Below are positions 1 through 10,170 of a DNA stretch of 64,000 nucleotides, piece after piece; within the stretch, counting starts at the first letter, position 1, and each line of letters starts with the position of its first letter. The translations under genes and the position numbers were made by a program. This DNA is from Teratosphaeria epicoccoides (Eukaryota > Ascomycota > Dothideomycetes > Mycosphaerellales > Teratosphaeriaceae): contig JADDMT010000035.1 in the NCBI GenBank assembly GCA_021401465.1, positions 124,001-188,000 on the forward strand, written 5' to 3'. Below the pieces are notes generated by a model. The model worked only from the letters and a program-made list of their open reading frames with translations. It was not told where the DNA came from and searched no databases.

Positions 1-141
1 AGCATTGGCCGACGGGGTGCGCACCGACGCAACAACACGCGCAGGCTTCTGTGTGCGGCAAAGAACACTCGATCCGGTACCGCGAACGGCCACGGACCAT
101 ACGAAGGATTGAATATAGCCGTGTAGAAGAGACCGTACACC

Positions 142-3100
142 ATGCGGCTCGATTATGTGTTGACCGCGCTGCTATTGTCTAGTGCGGCTGCAGCGGAAAT
201 CTTGCTTGGGCGACAGGATACCACAACCGCATCATCCAGTCCTTCGAGCTCTACCGCGGCCAGTGAGAATGCTTCCAATGCCGCGTCTGCGACGATTACC
301 TCATCGGTGCAGTCGTCGATGGTCGCCTCGGGCACGACAGTCTCGTTGTCGACTGCTGTTTCGACAACCACGCAGCCGTCATCGACAACTGTAGACGCCT
401 TCGCCTCTCTGGGTTCTGTGAGCTTGCTGCCAACAGCCCCGGCCAAGCCGAATGCGTTGCCGCTGGAACCCAAGATCACACCCGCAGTTGGAATCGCAGG
501 TATTTTGCTGCTCGGCTTGGGAGCTGCGTTATGTCTGGTTGGAATCAAACACGAATGGCTCCACATTTTCGTCAGCACTGCTCTACTAGGCAGCCTAGCA
601 TTGACAATTCTCATCATTTACGTTATGAACCCACCAGTCAAAGACGCAGTCCAGGGCGCATACTTGGTGGCCATTGTCATCACCGGATTGATCCTTGGCG
701 CAATATCTTTGATATTCAAAGAAGTCACTGAGGGTCTGGGATGTCTGCTGGGAGGATTCTGTTTCGCCATGTGGCTCAGCGTCCTTCGACCGGGCGGACT
801 CGTTTCATCCACCGCTAGCCAAGCAATCCTCATAGCGGTCTTCTGCGTAGCAGGGTTCTCCTTATCGTTCAGCCGATATACCCGAAGTTATGGCTTGATT
901 GTTCTGACGTCTTTCGCCGGAGCACAAGTGTTCGTACTCGGGATTGACTGTTACACTCGAGCCGGACTGAAGGAATTTTGGATATACAATTGGGGTAGGT
1001 GTGTCGGTATCGCTAGCAGGTATGAGACTAACAGAGACAGATCTGAATGACGATGAGTTTCCACTCAATACCAGCACTTATCCGATCACTCGTGGCATAA
1101 AGGTAGAGATTGCGGGCACTGTAATACTCTTCTTGTTCGGAGTCATGTCCCAATTGAAATTGTGGAAGATTATAAAAGCCCGCCGAGCGAAGAGAGACGA
1201 AAAACGTCTCGAGGACGAGGAGAGGAGAGATCAACTGGATCAAGCTGTCGGCCGAAACATTGAAGCGAACAATGGGCGAGACCGCGCTGATTGGGAGGCT
1301 GTGTATGGTGACAAAGACCTAGGGCAGGTGCATGTGGACTCGGCTGTTGGGTCCTCAATCAGCAGTGATAGAAAGCGCTCCACCAGCTTTCGAGAGCGCG
1401 AAATTGACGCTATCGAGATGTCAAGCGTCGACGGTACACCTTCGAAGCGTGGCAGCAAGCGCAAATCTGAATCCCGTGTTACCGTACGTGTAGCCAGCGA
1501 CAACGACATTGTGCAGACTCAGCCATACCCCCAGTCGCGGGAGAATCTTCTGAGTCGCGACCAGAAACCCGGTACAGCCTCGACTGTCTCAGCAGAAGAG
1601 TACCGCGAAACGGACTACAGCAGTCCAGCTTCTGTTGCCGACGCGCATGAGACGACATCGGTCAAACATTGGTCTGTCCATCCCTCCTCTGCGACTCCTG
1701 GACCAGCAATCACGCCTCTCCCATTCTCAATACCGGTTGAGGCCCCCGAACAAGAAGACGCAGATCAGCAGTCGATCGGTACCTCGAGAATGTCGGTTCT
1801 GGAGCGGCGAGGTACGCCACTGAAGTTGATCGCGCTGAAGCAGAAGCAGGACGAAGATGATAAGGCTGGGCTGCCTTTGATTGAGAGCGATCGACCGTTT
1901 TCGATGATCGCTACTGCTGACGGAGACTCCGACACAGGTGCACTTACACCGCGTTCGCTAGCTCCACTATCATCGTACAAGCCAGAACAAAGCCAGGAAA
2001 TTCTACATCGATTATCCATCCAGGACGAAGACAGCAGTTCATTCGTGAGCCCAAGGAGGTCATTCATCGAGGCGCCGATAGAAGAAGATGACCTCGAGAT
2101 CATCGTGCGTCCACCAACAGCTCTCCACCAGTCTCTTCCAGAGATCACGAAGAGCATTCCGCGACCACGACAGCGCGAGCAGGTCCATGACTCTCGCAGA
2201 CTTTCAGCCCGAGGTCAAAGCTCGATTCAGGCGCCAGTCAATGCTCGCAATGTCGAGAACCTCAAGGAGCATCTGCCAGAGCCTATGTCCAAGGTCGCGA
2301 TGGTCTATCGAACAAACGAGTGGGCAAAGCATGCAGCGGATGCATCAGAGCCGGAACCCGTAAATGAGCCGGAGTCCTCGTCACCAGGTGTGCAAATCGA
2401 TCCAGTCTTTCAGCAGGAGGCGGCGAAGGCTGCCGAAGAGGTTCAGAAGCCAGCACCTGATATGACACCAAATCTATCAAGAAATGCCTCGGCTTCCAGC
2501 AGCAACCCTTACCGGCGAAGCCTGCAGACATTCTCGGCAATGCCGCTGACGCGGTCAAACGCTCTTGCGACGCCCGTATACGCATTCAATCGCTCCAGCT
2601 CCCAACTGTCTCTGCGAAGACAAGAAAACAGCAAAACCGTGACAGCTCCGAAACTCGTAGCAAGGAATTCGCGCAACTTCCCAGCACCTCTGTCGGGCCA
2701 GGCGCTCGCGGAGTCATCAATCGAGGAAGAGCCTGGTGCCTCGATGACTGAGGATGTTATTCCCAATTTCCCAACAGCCACTAGCCGTTCCGCGCAGAGC
2801 AACCTAATGGATCAGCGTAACGATTTACTCAAACGAAGACCAACCACAATCTCGTTCAATGCGCTCCCGGCTCCTGACACCAGTGCCCTTGCAACATCAG
2901 CCGTTTTGCCAGTGCAACCACATGGCTTCGAAGACCTGCCTGAGGATGAGATGACGCTTGCTCAGCGGAAGACTTTGATGCAGCTGCAGAGACAACCACA
3001 GCAGACTGGGCAGCAGTCCCGGCGCAACACAATACAACCAGGAACGTTGCCTCTGCGGCGCTCGAGCTCATGGCAACGGCCAGCACAGACCGGGCCAACA

Positions 3101-3460
3101 CGGATTAACAGCACTGTGTCCGTCAAAAATCCGTACGACAGTATCATGCACGACTCGCATCAGCCGAAGAGGCAGAACACGGTCGATAGTGTAAGGCAAT
3201 CGAACATGCTGACGCAGTGGCGCGCCTCGCTGCAGCAGGAATACCAGCACGGCCGCACCGCTGCTACAGATGAGCTCGCACGCCAGCAGATGATCGAGGG
3301 GAGGCGTCAGACCGAGTATCTCGAGCAGAAGCAGCAGGCGGAGAAGTCGAGGAGGCAGAGCGCGGCGGATCTGGCGATGCGGCAGGGATACTTTCATGAG
3401 GCGCATCGGGATGCGATGAGGAGGATGCAGGCCAAGGCCAATAGGAAGGCGGACGGATGA
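142..3460 (+). CDS. DUF4203 (TM7S3/TMEM198-like) seven-transmembrane protein
   Basis: Exons 142-994 and 1041-3460, 1090 aa. The 46-nt intron starts GTAGGT, has a CTAAC branch site and keeps the frame. An N-terminal signal peptide (about residues 1-18) is followed by a Ser/Thr-rich ectodomain. Six hydrophobic segments lie between about residues 114 and 270, and a seventh comes just after the splice junction in exon 2, matching the 7-TM DUF4203 family. About 750 further residues are hydrophilic, Ser/Pro/Gln-rich and probably disordered. The last ~60 residues are Gln/Arg/Glu-rich and likely helical or coiled coil. The family is membrane-located with no settled biochemical role, so function is not assigned. 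Reading straight through the intron would end the protein at 1050 and lose the seventh helix and tail. Confidence 0.85.
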
Positions 3461-4086
3461 ACGTCTTAAAGTCATGTACAGTTCGATGATACCCCATTTG
3501 TTCGTTTCGTGTATATCAGAAAGGAGCGATCTGGCGACGTGATACCCCTGAATGTATGGTAGATTTGGATTTGGGGTGGACGCTGCATGGGGATATGATA
3601 TTTAGGCGTGGCAAACACTACTGTACATGAAGAAAGCATGCAGGCGTGTACGCAACGCGCGTGACATGAGGCTAGTCGTAGCGGCCTTCCTGCTCCAGCG
3701 GACAAGCATTTGCCCATGAGCTATGATCTGTAGAAGTCACTGCTGACTGCGACCAACGATCCGTACGTCCATGAGATCTGCTCTGCGTGAAGTAAGTCTG
3801 TTGTATGTTGACGGCGTGAGGTGACGTCGTCAAGGACTGGTGCACAGATCTCGACGAGGCGATCTGCAAATCTCTGTTGAGCCTCACAGTAGTTCGATTT
3901 CATCCACATCATTTGTTGGCAGTCAAAGCCAGAGCTGATAGCGCCAGATCAATGGGCCGAGTGTGGCAGCAGGCGTATTTTCCTGGTAGGCGCTTTGCCG
4001 ATACTGGTATAGGTGGCTATCCCGATCGAGAGGTGTTACTTCCACGTCCATCCTGTTCCGCGAGGTACTTCGCACGGAAAGGACGT
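3461..4086. other. Convergent intergenic region
   Basis: Lies between the 3' ends of the DUF4203 gene (+) and the DUF2423 gene (-). It should contain both 3' UTRs. Short open frames here have no start context or family resemblance, and I see no other feature. Confidence 0.5.
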
Positions 4087-4527
4087 TCACCGCTTCTTCG
4101 ACCGCGCCTTCCCGGTTTTCGAGAAAAGAATCTGATTTCGCGGCTTTCTGTGTCGGGTGGACTTTTGGATTCGGTGTGCCTTGGCTCGCTTCTGCTTCTC
4201 GTTGCGCCCTAACCTGAAGCCACTGCCGGTCTTCAGCTGCTTACTCGCTTGCTGGACGTTCCTGCTGTCGTCTGCACCATTGGCGTTAGCATTGTTGCTC
4301 ATCAGGGCAGTTACGCATTATCCAGACGCACCTTCTGCATTTGCCGACTCGGCCTTTTTCGCTGTTTCCTCATGCTCCACCTCCATTTCTGCCGTGGGCT
4401 GGTTGATTAATTCCATCAATTTGGCGCTGAGGCGCTCATGTCTCGCCTTCTCCACAGGCCCAAAGACTTTCTTTTTCAAGTCTTGGTGGTTCTTCTTGAT
4501 CCTGCTGGCTCTTGCGCTCTTTGCCAT
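4087..4527 (-). CDS. DUF2423 small basic nucleolar-type protein
   Basis: Minus-strand exons 4332-4527 and 4087-4271, 126 aa. The intron (4272-4331) is 60 nt with donor GTGCGT, a TGCTAAC branch site and acceptor GTGCAG. It is a multiple of three but contains a stop, so splicing is required. The N-terminus (MAKSARAS...KKNHQDLKKKVFGP) is the conserved start of the DUF2423 family (yeast YBL028C-like, related to animal LLPH), which is nucleolar and linked to ribosome assembly. The C-terminus is a Lys/Arg tail with the family-type ending around NQILFSKTGKARSKKR. It is divergently transcribed from the SUMO ligase gene. Family assignment is firm; the ribosome-assembly role comes from family knowledge only. 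Confidence 0.85.
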
Positions 4528-5085
4528 CTTGGCTCAAGCAAGGCGCGGATGTAGTGGGAGGTATAGATGTCAGCGCATGCGATTGTCGTGCATGCGACGA
4601 CGGGGAGGACGGGCACAGGCATGGAAAGCTTCGGTTCGGCCCCATATCGATACAGCCACTCGCTTGGGTTGCACTTTCCCGATATGAGTGCGCCAACGAT
4701 ACATGCATGGACCCAGGCTCAACCCAACAAGTCGAGGTCTTGTAGGTGTTGCTGCGACTGCAAAGCGCAACTGTCGCACGTGCATGCGCTGCCAGCCTCG
4801 TGCGACTCCATGCAGCACGTGAGCGCATTCACAAATCTGACAGAAGAAAGAGCAGGTCGAATTAACAGGAAGGTGCAGGATGCCAATCGAGCCTCACTTC
4901 TTCGTCGAGCAGGCTTCATATGACTTCGTCACGCCGATTCATACACGACCAGCGAACACATATTCTTCCTGCGAGCGCATCGAGATCACACGATTGTTTA
5001 CAGTCCACCACGTCCGCTTCAAGGTGTTTGACATCCCACGCCTGCGCACCCGTCGGTGACGTCGAAGCGCAAACAGGCGCGAGCA
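4528..5085. promoter_or_regulatory. Shared divergent promoter region (DUF2423 / SUMO ligase)
   Basis: This 558-bp stretch separates two divergent start codons and must carry both promoters and 5' UTRs. I could not define a TATA box or factor site with confidence. Confidence 0.45.
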
Positions 5086-7283
5086 ATGGCAACGGATGCT
5101 GCGACGCTCCAACAGTCGAAACCATATGTTGTGACTCGGCTGAAGGGGCTTCTCAACGACCAGCTTAAGGAGATCTTGAGGGCTTACCACAAGCCAGTGA
5201 CGGGCAATAAATCGAATCTGCAGACAAGATGCATAGAGAGTGAGCGGAGATGATACGTTCATGGAAACGCTTTCAGACCACGTGCTAACACCATGGTCAT
5301 ATAGTACTGGACGATGCAGCACAGCGAGGCGATATGACCATCTTCAATGACATCCGGGACCGAGCGTCCAACAAGGGAAAACCACAGCCGAAAGCACTTT
5401 CTGATCAGCCTACGTACGGATTAACCCCTCCAGGAAGCTATACAGCAAACAACGTGGTGCCAGCACGACCAGGTGGCCACTCCGGCCAGAGCAGAGCTCC
5501 GGCGGGCTCAAGGTGTACGTTGTGGCGAGGTGCTATGGTTTGGAGGTGGAAGCTGACCAATTTGTAGTGATGTTCAAGGACAGCCCATTCTATGAGCTTG
5601 ACGACGTCATCACTAATCAGACTGCTCTCCCAGGTAACTATGAGATCGCACTTACCCAATACAAAGAGTACACTTACGATTTCTGACACAGAGGGGCAAG
5701 AAATGCCACAGAATCGCAATACCGTCAAAGTCGACATCGCGCTCAGCGTTGAGCAATGCAAGAAAATTGTCGATCACCGCATGCGTGTGCTCATGTACTG
5801 CGGCATCAGCTCTGGGATCAATCCATATTCGGCAATCGACGTCGCCTTCCCGAACCAGATCGAGGTCAGAATCAACGAGGATGACGTCAAGTCGAACTAC
5901 AAAGGCCTGAAGAACAAGCCAGGCACCACGAAGCCGGCGGACCTGACTACGAAGCTTCGAGCAAGACCTGGGTACCAAAATAAGCTGACGGTCACGTACG
6001 CTCTGACTACGAAGCGTTACGCTTTCGTCATCTATCTGGCAAAGCATGTCACCCCTGCAGCATTGGCGGAAAAGATCAAGTCCGGGAGCGTCATCTCGAA
6101 GCAAAAGGTCTTGGCAGAGATGCACAAGATCAATGCCGATCCAGATATCGAAGCTACCTCGACCCGCATGTCGTTGAAAGACCCGATCTCGATCGTGCGC
6201 ATTGCACTTCCGGTGCGTGGCACTGTGTGTTCACACAATCAATGCTTTGATGGTCGGATGTTCCTCGAGATGATGGAACAGGCGCCACAATGGAACTGCC
6301 CGACATGCAACAAGACGCTCTCTTTCCAGTCTCTCTGCGTTGATAAGTACTTCGAAGAGATATTGAAGAACACGCCTGCCTCCGTCGAGCAGGTGGAGGT
6401 TGATCCGGATGGAGAATGGCGCGTCATCAGGGACGATAACGAAGACGATAAGGCGAAGAGTGGCTCAGCGCCGCGAGCGTCATACGATGATGACTTTGAC
6501 GACGACCTGGTCGAGCTCGACCCCACCAACAAGCCCGTCAACGGTATCAAGCGTGAGTCCCTGCAGCTCATGAACCCACTACCAGCTCTTGCAGCTTTCA
6601 ATACGCCCCCTTTATCGTCACGCGAGCCGTCGGTCGCGCAATCTACTGCATCCGCTGCTCGAGCTGGTGACAAGCGTGGGCAGAGTGTGACAATCGACCT
6701 CACACTGTCTGACGACGAAGACGAGCCACCACGTCCCGCCAAGAGGCAGACTACGGCTTCATCCCTTTCGCAGAGCAACACTGCAAACTCAACCAATGCG
6801 GTCCATACGCCAGCATCACTTCCGGACGTCAATCGTTTTCCACAGCACTTCTCTCACCGCCAAGCGGACCATTATCGACCAAACACCCAACGGCCCATGA
6901 GCCCTTCGCAACGCAGCACGCTACCGCCACCGACTACGAATGGTGCCAGCGACGTCTCGCCTCGAAAGCAGTATAATGAAGCCTCAGGCCTCACCACCCT
7001 TACAAACCAGCCATGGATGCAACGCCCTGCATCTGCATCACATTCCATGGGCTCATTTCAATCTTTCCCATTGCCTCGACAGCCTCCCGCACCGTCGCCA
7101 TTAGGCAATGGGTCGCCTCTTGGTAGTGCGCTCAGGCTGCCACCGATGCAGACGCATGCGCCAGCCAGCCCGGGTCAGTATCAGGCGCCGTCCGAGCACA
7201 TCTTCGGGAGCGGCAGCTCGTTCGCGGGCTGGAGAGGCGATCAGCAGAGGGGCAGCAGCAGTTATGGTGACAGTCCGGGATAG
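5086..7283 (+). CDS. SIZ/PIAS-type E3 SUMO-protein ligase
   Basis: Exons 5086-5239, 5305-5514, 5568-5633 and 5692-7283, 673 aa. Introns start GTGAGC, GTACGT and GTAACT, and each junction keeps the family's frame. An N-terminal SAP-like helical segment (about residues 10-50) precedes a PINIT domain that opens with FKDSPFY. The SP-RING is at about residues 310-375, with a Cys-X-His-X2-Cys-Phe-Asp core and a downstream CPTC. A SUMO-interacting motif (TIDLTLSDDEDE) lies near residue 477, followed by a Pro/Ser/Gln-rich tail. This is the Siz1/Siz2/Pli1 architecture; these nuclear ligases move SUMO from Ubc9 to substrates. The frame upstream of 5086 opens at a GTG, so the first ATG (5086) is chosen. 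Confidence 0.92.
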
Positions 7284-8262
7284 AATTTTAGGAATCGCGC
7301 GAACCAACCAAGCTGTGCGCCCTGGTATGCAGGATCGATCTGGCCGCCTTGGTGGCATTAGACTATGGCGTCAGGGTATGTTTTTAAACACGAGCGATGA
7401 GGATTAGCATGGCGTTTACTAAGAGAGAAAGAGGCATTGCCCAGCGTTATGAGCAAAATCATATGGGCGGGAGGTGTAGCTTGGGTTCGTGCTGAGAGCT
7501 TCCATTACAGTATATGCATACGGCTCGGGGTTGTTTGGGTATGTCGGCTGGCTTCCCAGCTTAGCTGATGCGGAGACGATCCATCATGTTACAGTATCAG
7601 TATTGGATGCACACATGTGCTATGTCACCCTTTTTCAAACTCGATTGCGCCACTGGCGCTTGTATCAGCGCATGGCGGAGTCTGCGAGCGACAAGGTCAT
7701 TTGGTCAGTGATCCAACATCTTGTGATATCTTTACTGACGCTGGCGCATGCTGAGTCCAGGTACTGGGACGATACTTGCTTGAATTACTGCCTGGGACTT
7801 GATGGATGCATAAGCAGCTGGCTGGAAGATGGAATGCCTCGAAGATTGCAAATCTTGCCCAGACAATCCTTGGCAACGATGAATACTGGTCAGACTCTTG
7901 AACTGGCTGGTTTTCTCTTCCTCATAGTAGCATTACAGTCGATGCAGGCGGCGATGCTGGGAGCTTGTCTGCATTGTACAGCTGGACGGTGAGTATGACA
8001 GCCGCGTCGCAACCTTAGCTGCTCGAGCGATGTGGATTGGAACGACAGATTGACAAAAATTTGGTTCTGACGGACCCATACTACAACAACATCGCGAAAA
8101 CTTCCATCCACCGGACATCTTCGCTCATACGACCGCGGCAAGTTGCTCTCGTCTTATCACAATTCGGCCTGCCCTGACATATAACTCTATCTTCCTGCCC
8201 GTCCTCCGGCGCTGAGATCCAGCCAGCGCACCGTGACGACGGGCCAGTTCACGGCCTTTGCC
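7284..8262. other. Intergenic region without a supported gene
   Basis: Lies downstream of the SUMO ligase (+) and downstream of the micro-ORF on the minus strand. The longest frame (7489-7992, +) lacks an ATG start and resembles no family, so I do not call it. The region probably holds two 3' UTRs. Confidence 0.4.
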
Positions 8263-8400
8263 TCATTTGCCCCCTGAACCGCCTCCTGACGGCTTGGGCT
8301 GAGGCTTTGGCTTGGGAGTACCGGTCGTATCGTAGCCGGCACCTCTGGCTTGGAGAGCCATATCTGCCGGAAGGGTGGGGAGTGGCGCCATTGTTGTCAT
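8263..8400 (-). CDS. Putative 45-aa micro-protein with a 5' UTR intron
   Basis: A minus-strand ATG at 8400 opens a 45-codon frame with the sequence MTTMAPLPTLPADMALQARG at its start, then a Lys-Pro repeat region (TPKPKPQPKP) and a Ser/Gly-rich end. Just upstream is a strong fungal donor, CAG|GTATGTAAGT (GT at 8498-8497). Acceptors ending in CAG lie close to the ATG (AG at 8418-8417 or 8409-8408), so a 5' UTR intron of about 80-90 nt is likely. The ATG has A at -1 and no upstream frame reads into it. I do not recognise the protein. The splice signals argue for a real transcript; the short length and low complexity argue for caution. Confidence 0.4.
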   Translation of the reverse strand: MTTMAPLPTLPADMALQARGAGYDTTGTPKPKPQPKPSGGGSGGK

Positions 8401-8416
8401 TCTGATGCTGTGTAAG

Positions 8417-8498
8417 CTGTCGGTTCGTCAGAGAGAACGAGCTGTCGGTCTCGGTGTGTTGGTGGTGCTTGAGGTTATAGTCGGAGAGACTTACATAC
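8417..8498 (-). promoter_or_regulatory. Predicted 5' UTR intron of the micro-ORF
   Basis: The donor AG|GTATGTAAGT is nearly a perfect match to the fungal consensus. A CAG acceptor at 8418-8417, or a second at 8409-8408, lies just upstream of the ATG at 8400. A separate 25-codon upstream ORF starts near 8645 and stops before the donor, so it could act as a uORF if transcription starts that far upstream. Confidence 0.4.
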
Positions 8499-9130
8499 CT
8501 GCTAGAGTGCGGCCTTGATGATGAGTTGTTGATACGGTCTGGACGTGGATCTCTTGTGATCTGGTCTGGTTACGATATGGCCGAGCTAGAAGCTGGCTCG
8601 GGTACTTGCAATGGGGTTGTAGGGATGAAGTCGAACGGATGCATTGGAAAGCGGCAGGTCAGCTGGACATGTACCATTGCGTCCGTGGGAGGCTGCAGTG
8701 AACGTGAGCGGGACCGAGCGCAATCGTCAACGGCGAGGACCCGGACGGCTGCGTCCAGACAGCAGGCAGTGCTGCCAGACTCGAGTCACAAGACGTATGG
8801 ATGTCAGTAAGTAAAATACAGATCCCTCAATGGACAGGTCGAAGGTATTCAATACGATGAGATGGAGGGAAGAGACAGCATTGATAATTTTGTCAAATCA
8901 TGACATTCAGCACTAAAACTACACAGACGCCAGGATCGCCTCAAAGAGGTTGAGGGATCAGAGTAAAAACAAGCCTAACAGGGCTGGTGACAGCCGTATC
9001 TCCGTTAAGCATCAAAAGGAGGAAAGAAACCCCCATACCCGACTCCATCTACACCATATCGCCGGGCCTGCTTGTAGTGTCAGCTCATATATCTCAACAT
9101 CGAAAAGGGGTGGAACTTACCTCTGAACCT
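8499..9130. other. Intergenic region upstream of the micro-ORF
   Basis: It should hold the promoter and first non-coding exon of the minus-strand micro-ORF and the 3' UTR of the repeat-protein gene. A GTAAGT donor-like site lies about 15 nt past the repeat-protein stop codon (minus strand). No other gene is supported. Confidence 0.4.
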
Positions 9131-9619
9131 CTAGTTGCGGGCCCAGACTACCTTGTCGGCAGCCTCCTCGCGAGCCCACACGACACCGTTGTCCTTGTCG
9201 GAGGACTCCTCGCGAGCCCACACGACACCGTTGTCCTTGTCGGAGGACTCCTCGCGAGCCCAGACCACGCCATTGCCCTCGTCGTCAGCCTCCTTGCGGG
9301 CCCAAACGACACCGTTGTCCTTGTCGGTGGACTCCTCGCGAGCCCAAACCACACCGCTGTCCTTGTCGGAGGACTCAGTGCGAGCCCAGACCACGCCATT
9401 GTCCTCGTCGTCAGCCTCCTTGCGGGCCCAAACCACACCGCTTCCCTTGTCGGAGGACTCAGTGCGAGTCCAGATGGCAGCATCGCCAGGGTTGGCGGCG
9501 GACTCTTCGCGAGCCCAAACCACACCGCTGTCCTTGTTGGTGGATTCGACCGGGCGAGCGGACACGCCGATGAGGGTGGTGGCGGCGACGAGGCCGGAGA
9601 AGATCATGAAGCACTGCAT
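9131..9619 (-). CDS. Secreted tandem-repeat protein (14-residue GVVWAR repeats)
   Basis: Single exon, 162 aa. Residues 1-21 form a signal peptide ending VSA. From residue 32 to the C-terminus the protein is almost only repeats: about ten copies of the core GVVWAR (one degraded to AIWTR, the last VVWARN), separated by acidic spacers such as EESSDKDN, KEADDEDN or TESSDKDS. The unit is 14 aa (42 bp). The cores are nearly fixed while the spacers vary, so the core looks selected. No Lys-Arg Kex2 site is present; the only dibasic pairs are Arg-Lys in two spacers. The gene has an ATG, signal peptide and upstream TATA box, so this strand is coding. Secretion is inferred. It could be a peptide precursor or a repeat-built wall or effector-type protein. 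No known family is recognised. Confidence 0.75.
   Translation of the reverse strand: MQCFMIFSGLVAATTLIGVSARPVESTNKDSGVVWAREESAANPGDAAIWTRTESSDKGSGVVWARKEADDEDNGVVWARTESSDKDSGVVWAREESTDKDNGVVWARKEADDEGNGVVWAREESSDKDNGVVWAREESSDKDNGVVWAREEAADKVVWARN
9134..9526 (-). repeat. 42-bp coding tandem repeat array
   Basis: About nine to ten imperfect 42-bp units lie inside the repeat-protein gene. Copies at 9166-9207 and 9208-9249 are identical, pointing to recent duplication. The spacer order (KEADDE, T/EESSDK, EESxDK, then again KEADDE, EESSDK, EESSDK) suggests an older three-unit (126-bp) duplication. Because 42 is divisible by three, other frames also stay open on both strands. Confidence 0.9.
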
Positions 9620-9772
9620 GATTGCTGTAGTGGATGTAGGTATTGGGGTTCGTATCTGTGTTGAGTGTATGTGTATGTGTAGTTGTAGTCGAAGAAATCT
9701 CGGTGAGGAAGCGGAGGCGGAAGCGGATGCTGAGGATGAAAAAAAGTCAAGTTTCTTTGAAAAGCCTGAGAA

Positions 9773-9780
9773 TTTTTATA
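9773..9780 (-). promoter_or_regulatory. TATA box of the repeat-protein gene
   Basis: TATAAAAA on the minus strand, about 155 nt upstream of the ATG at 9619. The sequence between is CT/AC-rich on the minus strand, as in leaders of well-expressed fungal genes. Confidence 0.5.
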
Positions 9781-10170
9781 CAGCTCGCGGCGTGAGTGCA
9801 CAGGCCAAGTCGCTCGACTCCGTGAAGGCGCAAATGTGACGAACGGATCCACATCCGGGAGCCGGCACGCGCTCGACTTTCACATGTCCTCGTGCAAAGC
9901 CGCCTGCACTCGCTCAGAGTCGGCTAGACTCCACCTTCACACTCCTTTTTCATCATCCGTTCGTCACTAGAACACGGATATGGACTAGAATCTTCCTTCT
10001 TATGGCTATCATAGCGACCACCAGCCGAGGGAAACCCCAGCACGTGCCTGCGGTTTACCTTGCGGCGTCGGTTGTACTCGACCGTCACATCTGCCGCAGA
10101 TTGTGAAGAATCCAAGCTCCCTTTACATGGCTCAAACAACCATCAGGGGCCGCCAGTCCAGCACGTGCCC
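9781..10170. other. Intergenic region between DRG2 and the repeat gene
   Basis: Both flanking genes are on the minus strand, so this holds the DRG2 3' UTR and the distal promoter of the repeat-protein gene. No coding feature is supported. Confidence 0.4.

Noticed and set aside
7489..7992. Plus-strand ORF of 167 codons
   Set aside because: Opens at GTG, with no conserved motif or promoter; likely 3' flanking sequence.
9148..9525. Second minus-strand frame through the repeats
   Set aside because: Same reason as above; no proper start and the other frame has an ATG with signal peptide.
9131..9619. Classical Kex2-processed pheromone or dikaritin precursor
   Set aside because: No Lys-Arg sites between repeats and no modifying enzyme genes nearby, so I describe it only as a repeat precursor-like protein.
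8987..9839. Long plus-strand frames across the repeat array
   Set aside because: The 42-bp unit length is divisible by three, so stops absent from one unit are absent from all. These frames lack a signal peptide and matching promoter; the minus-strand frame has both.
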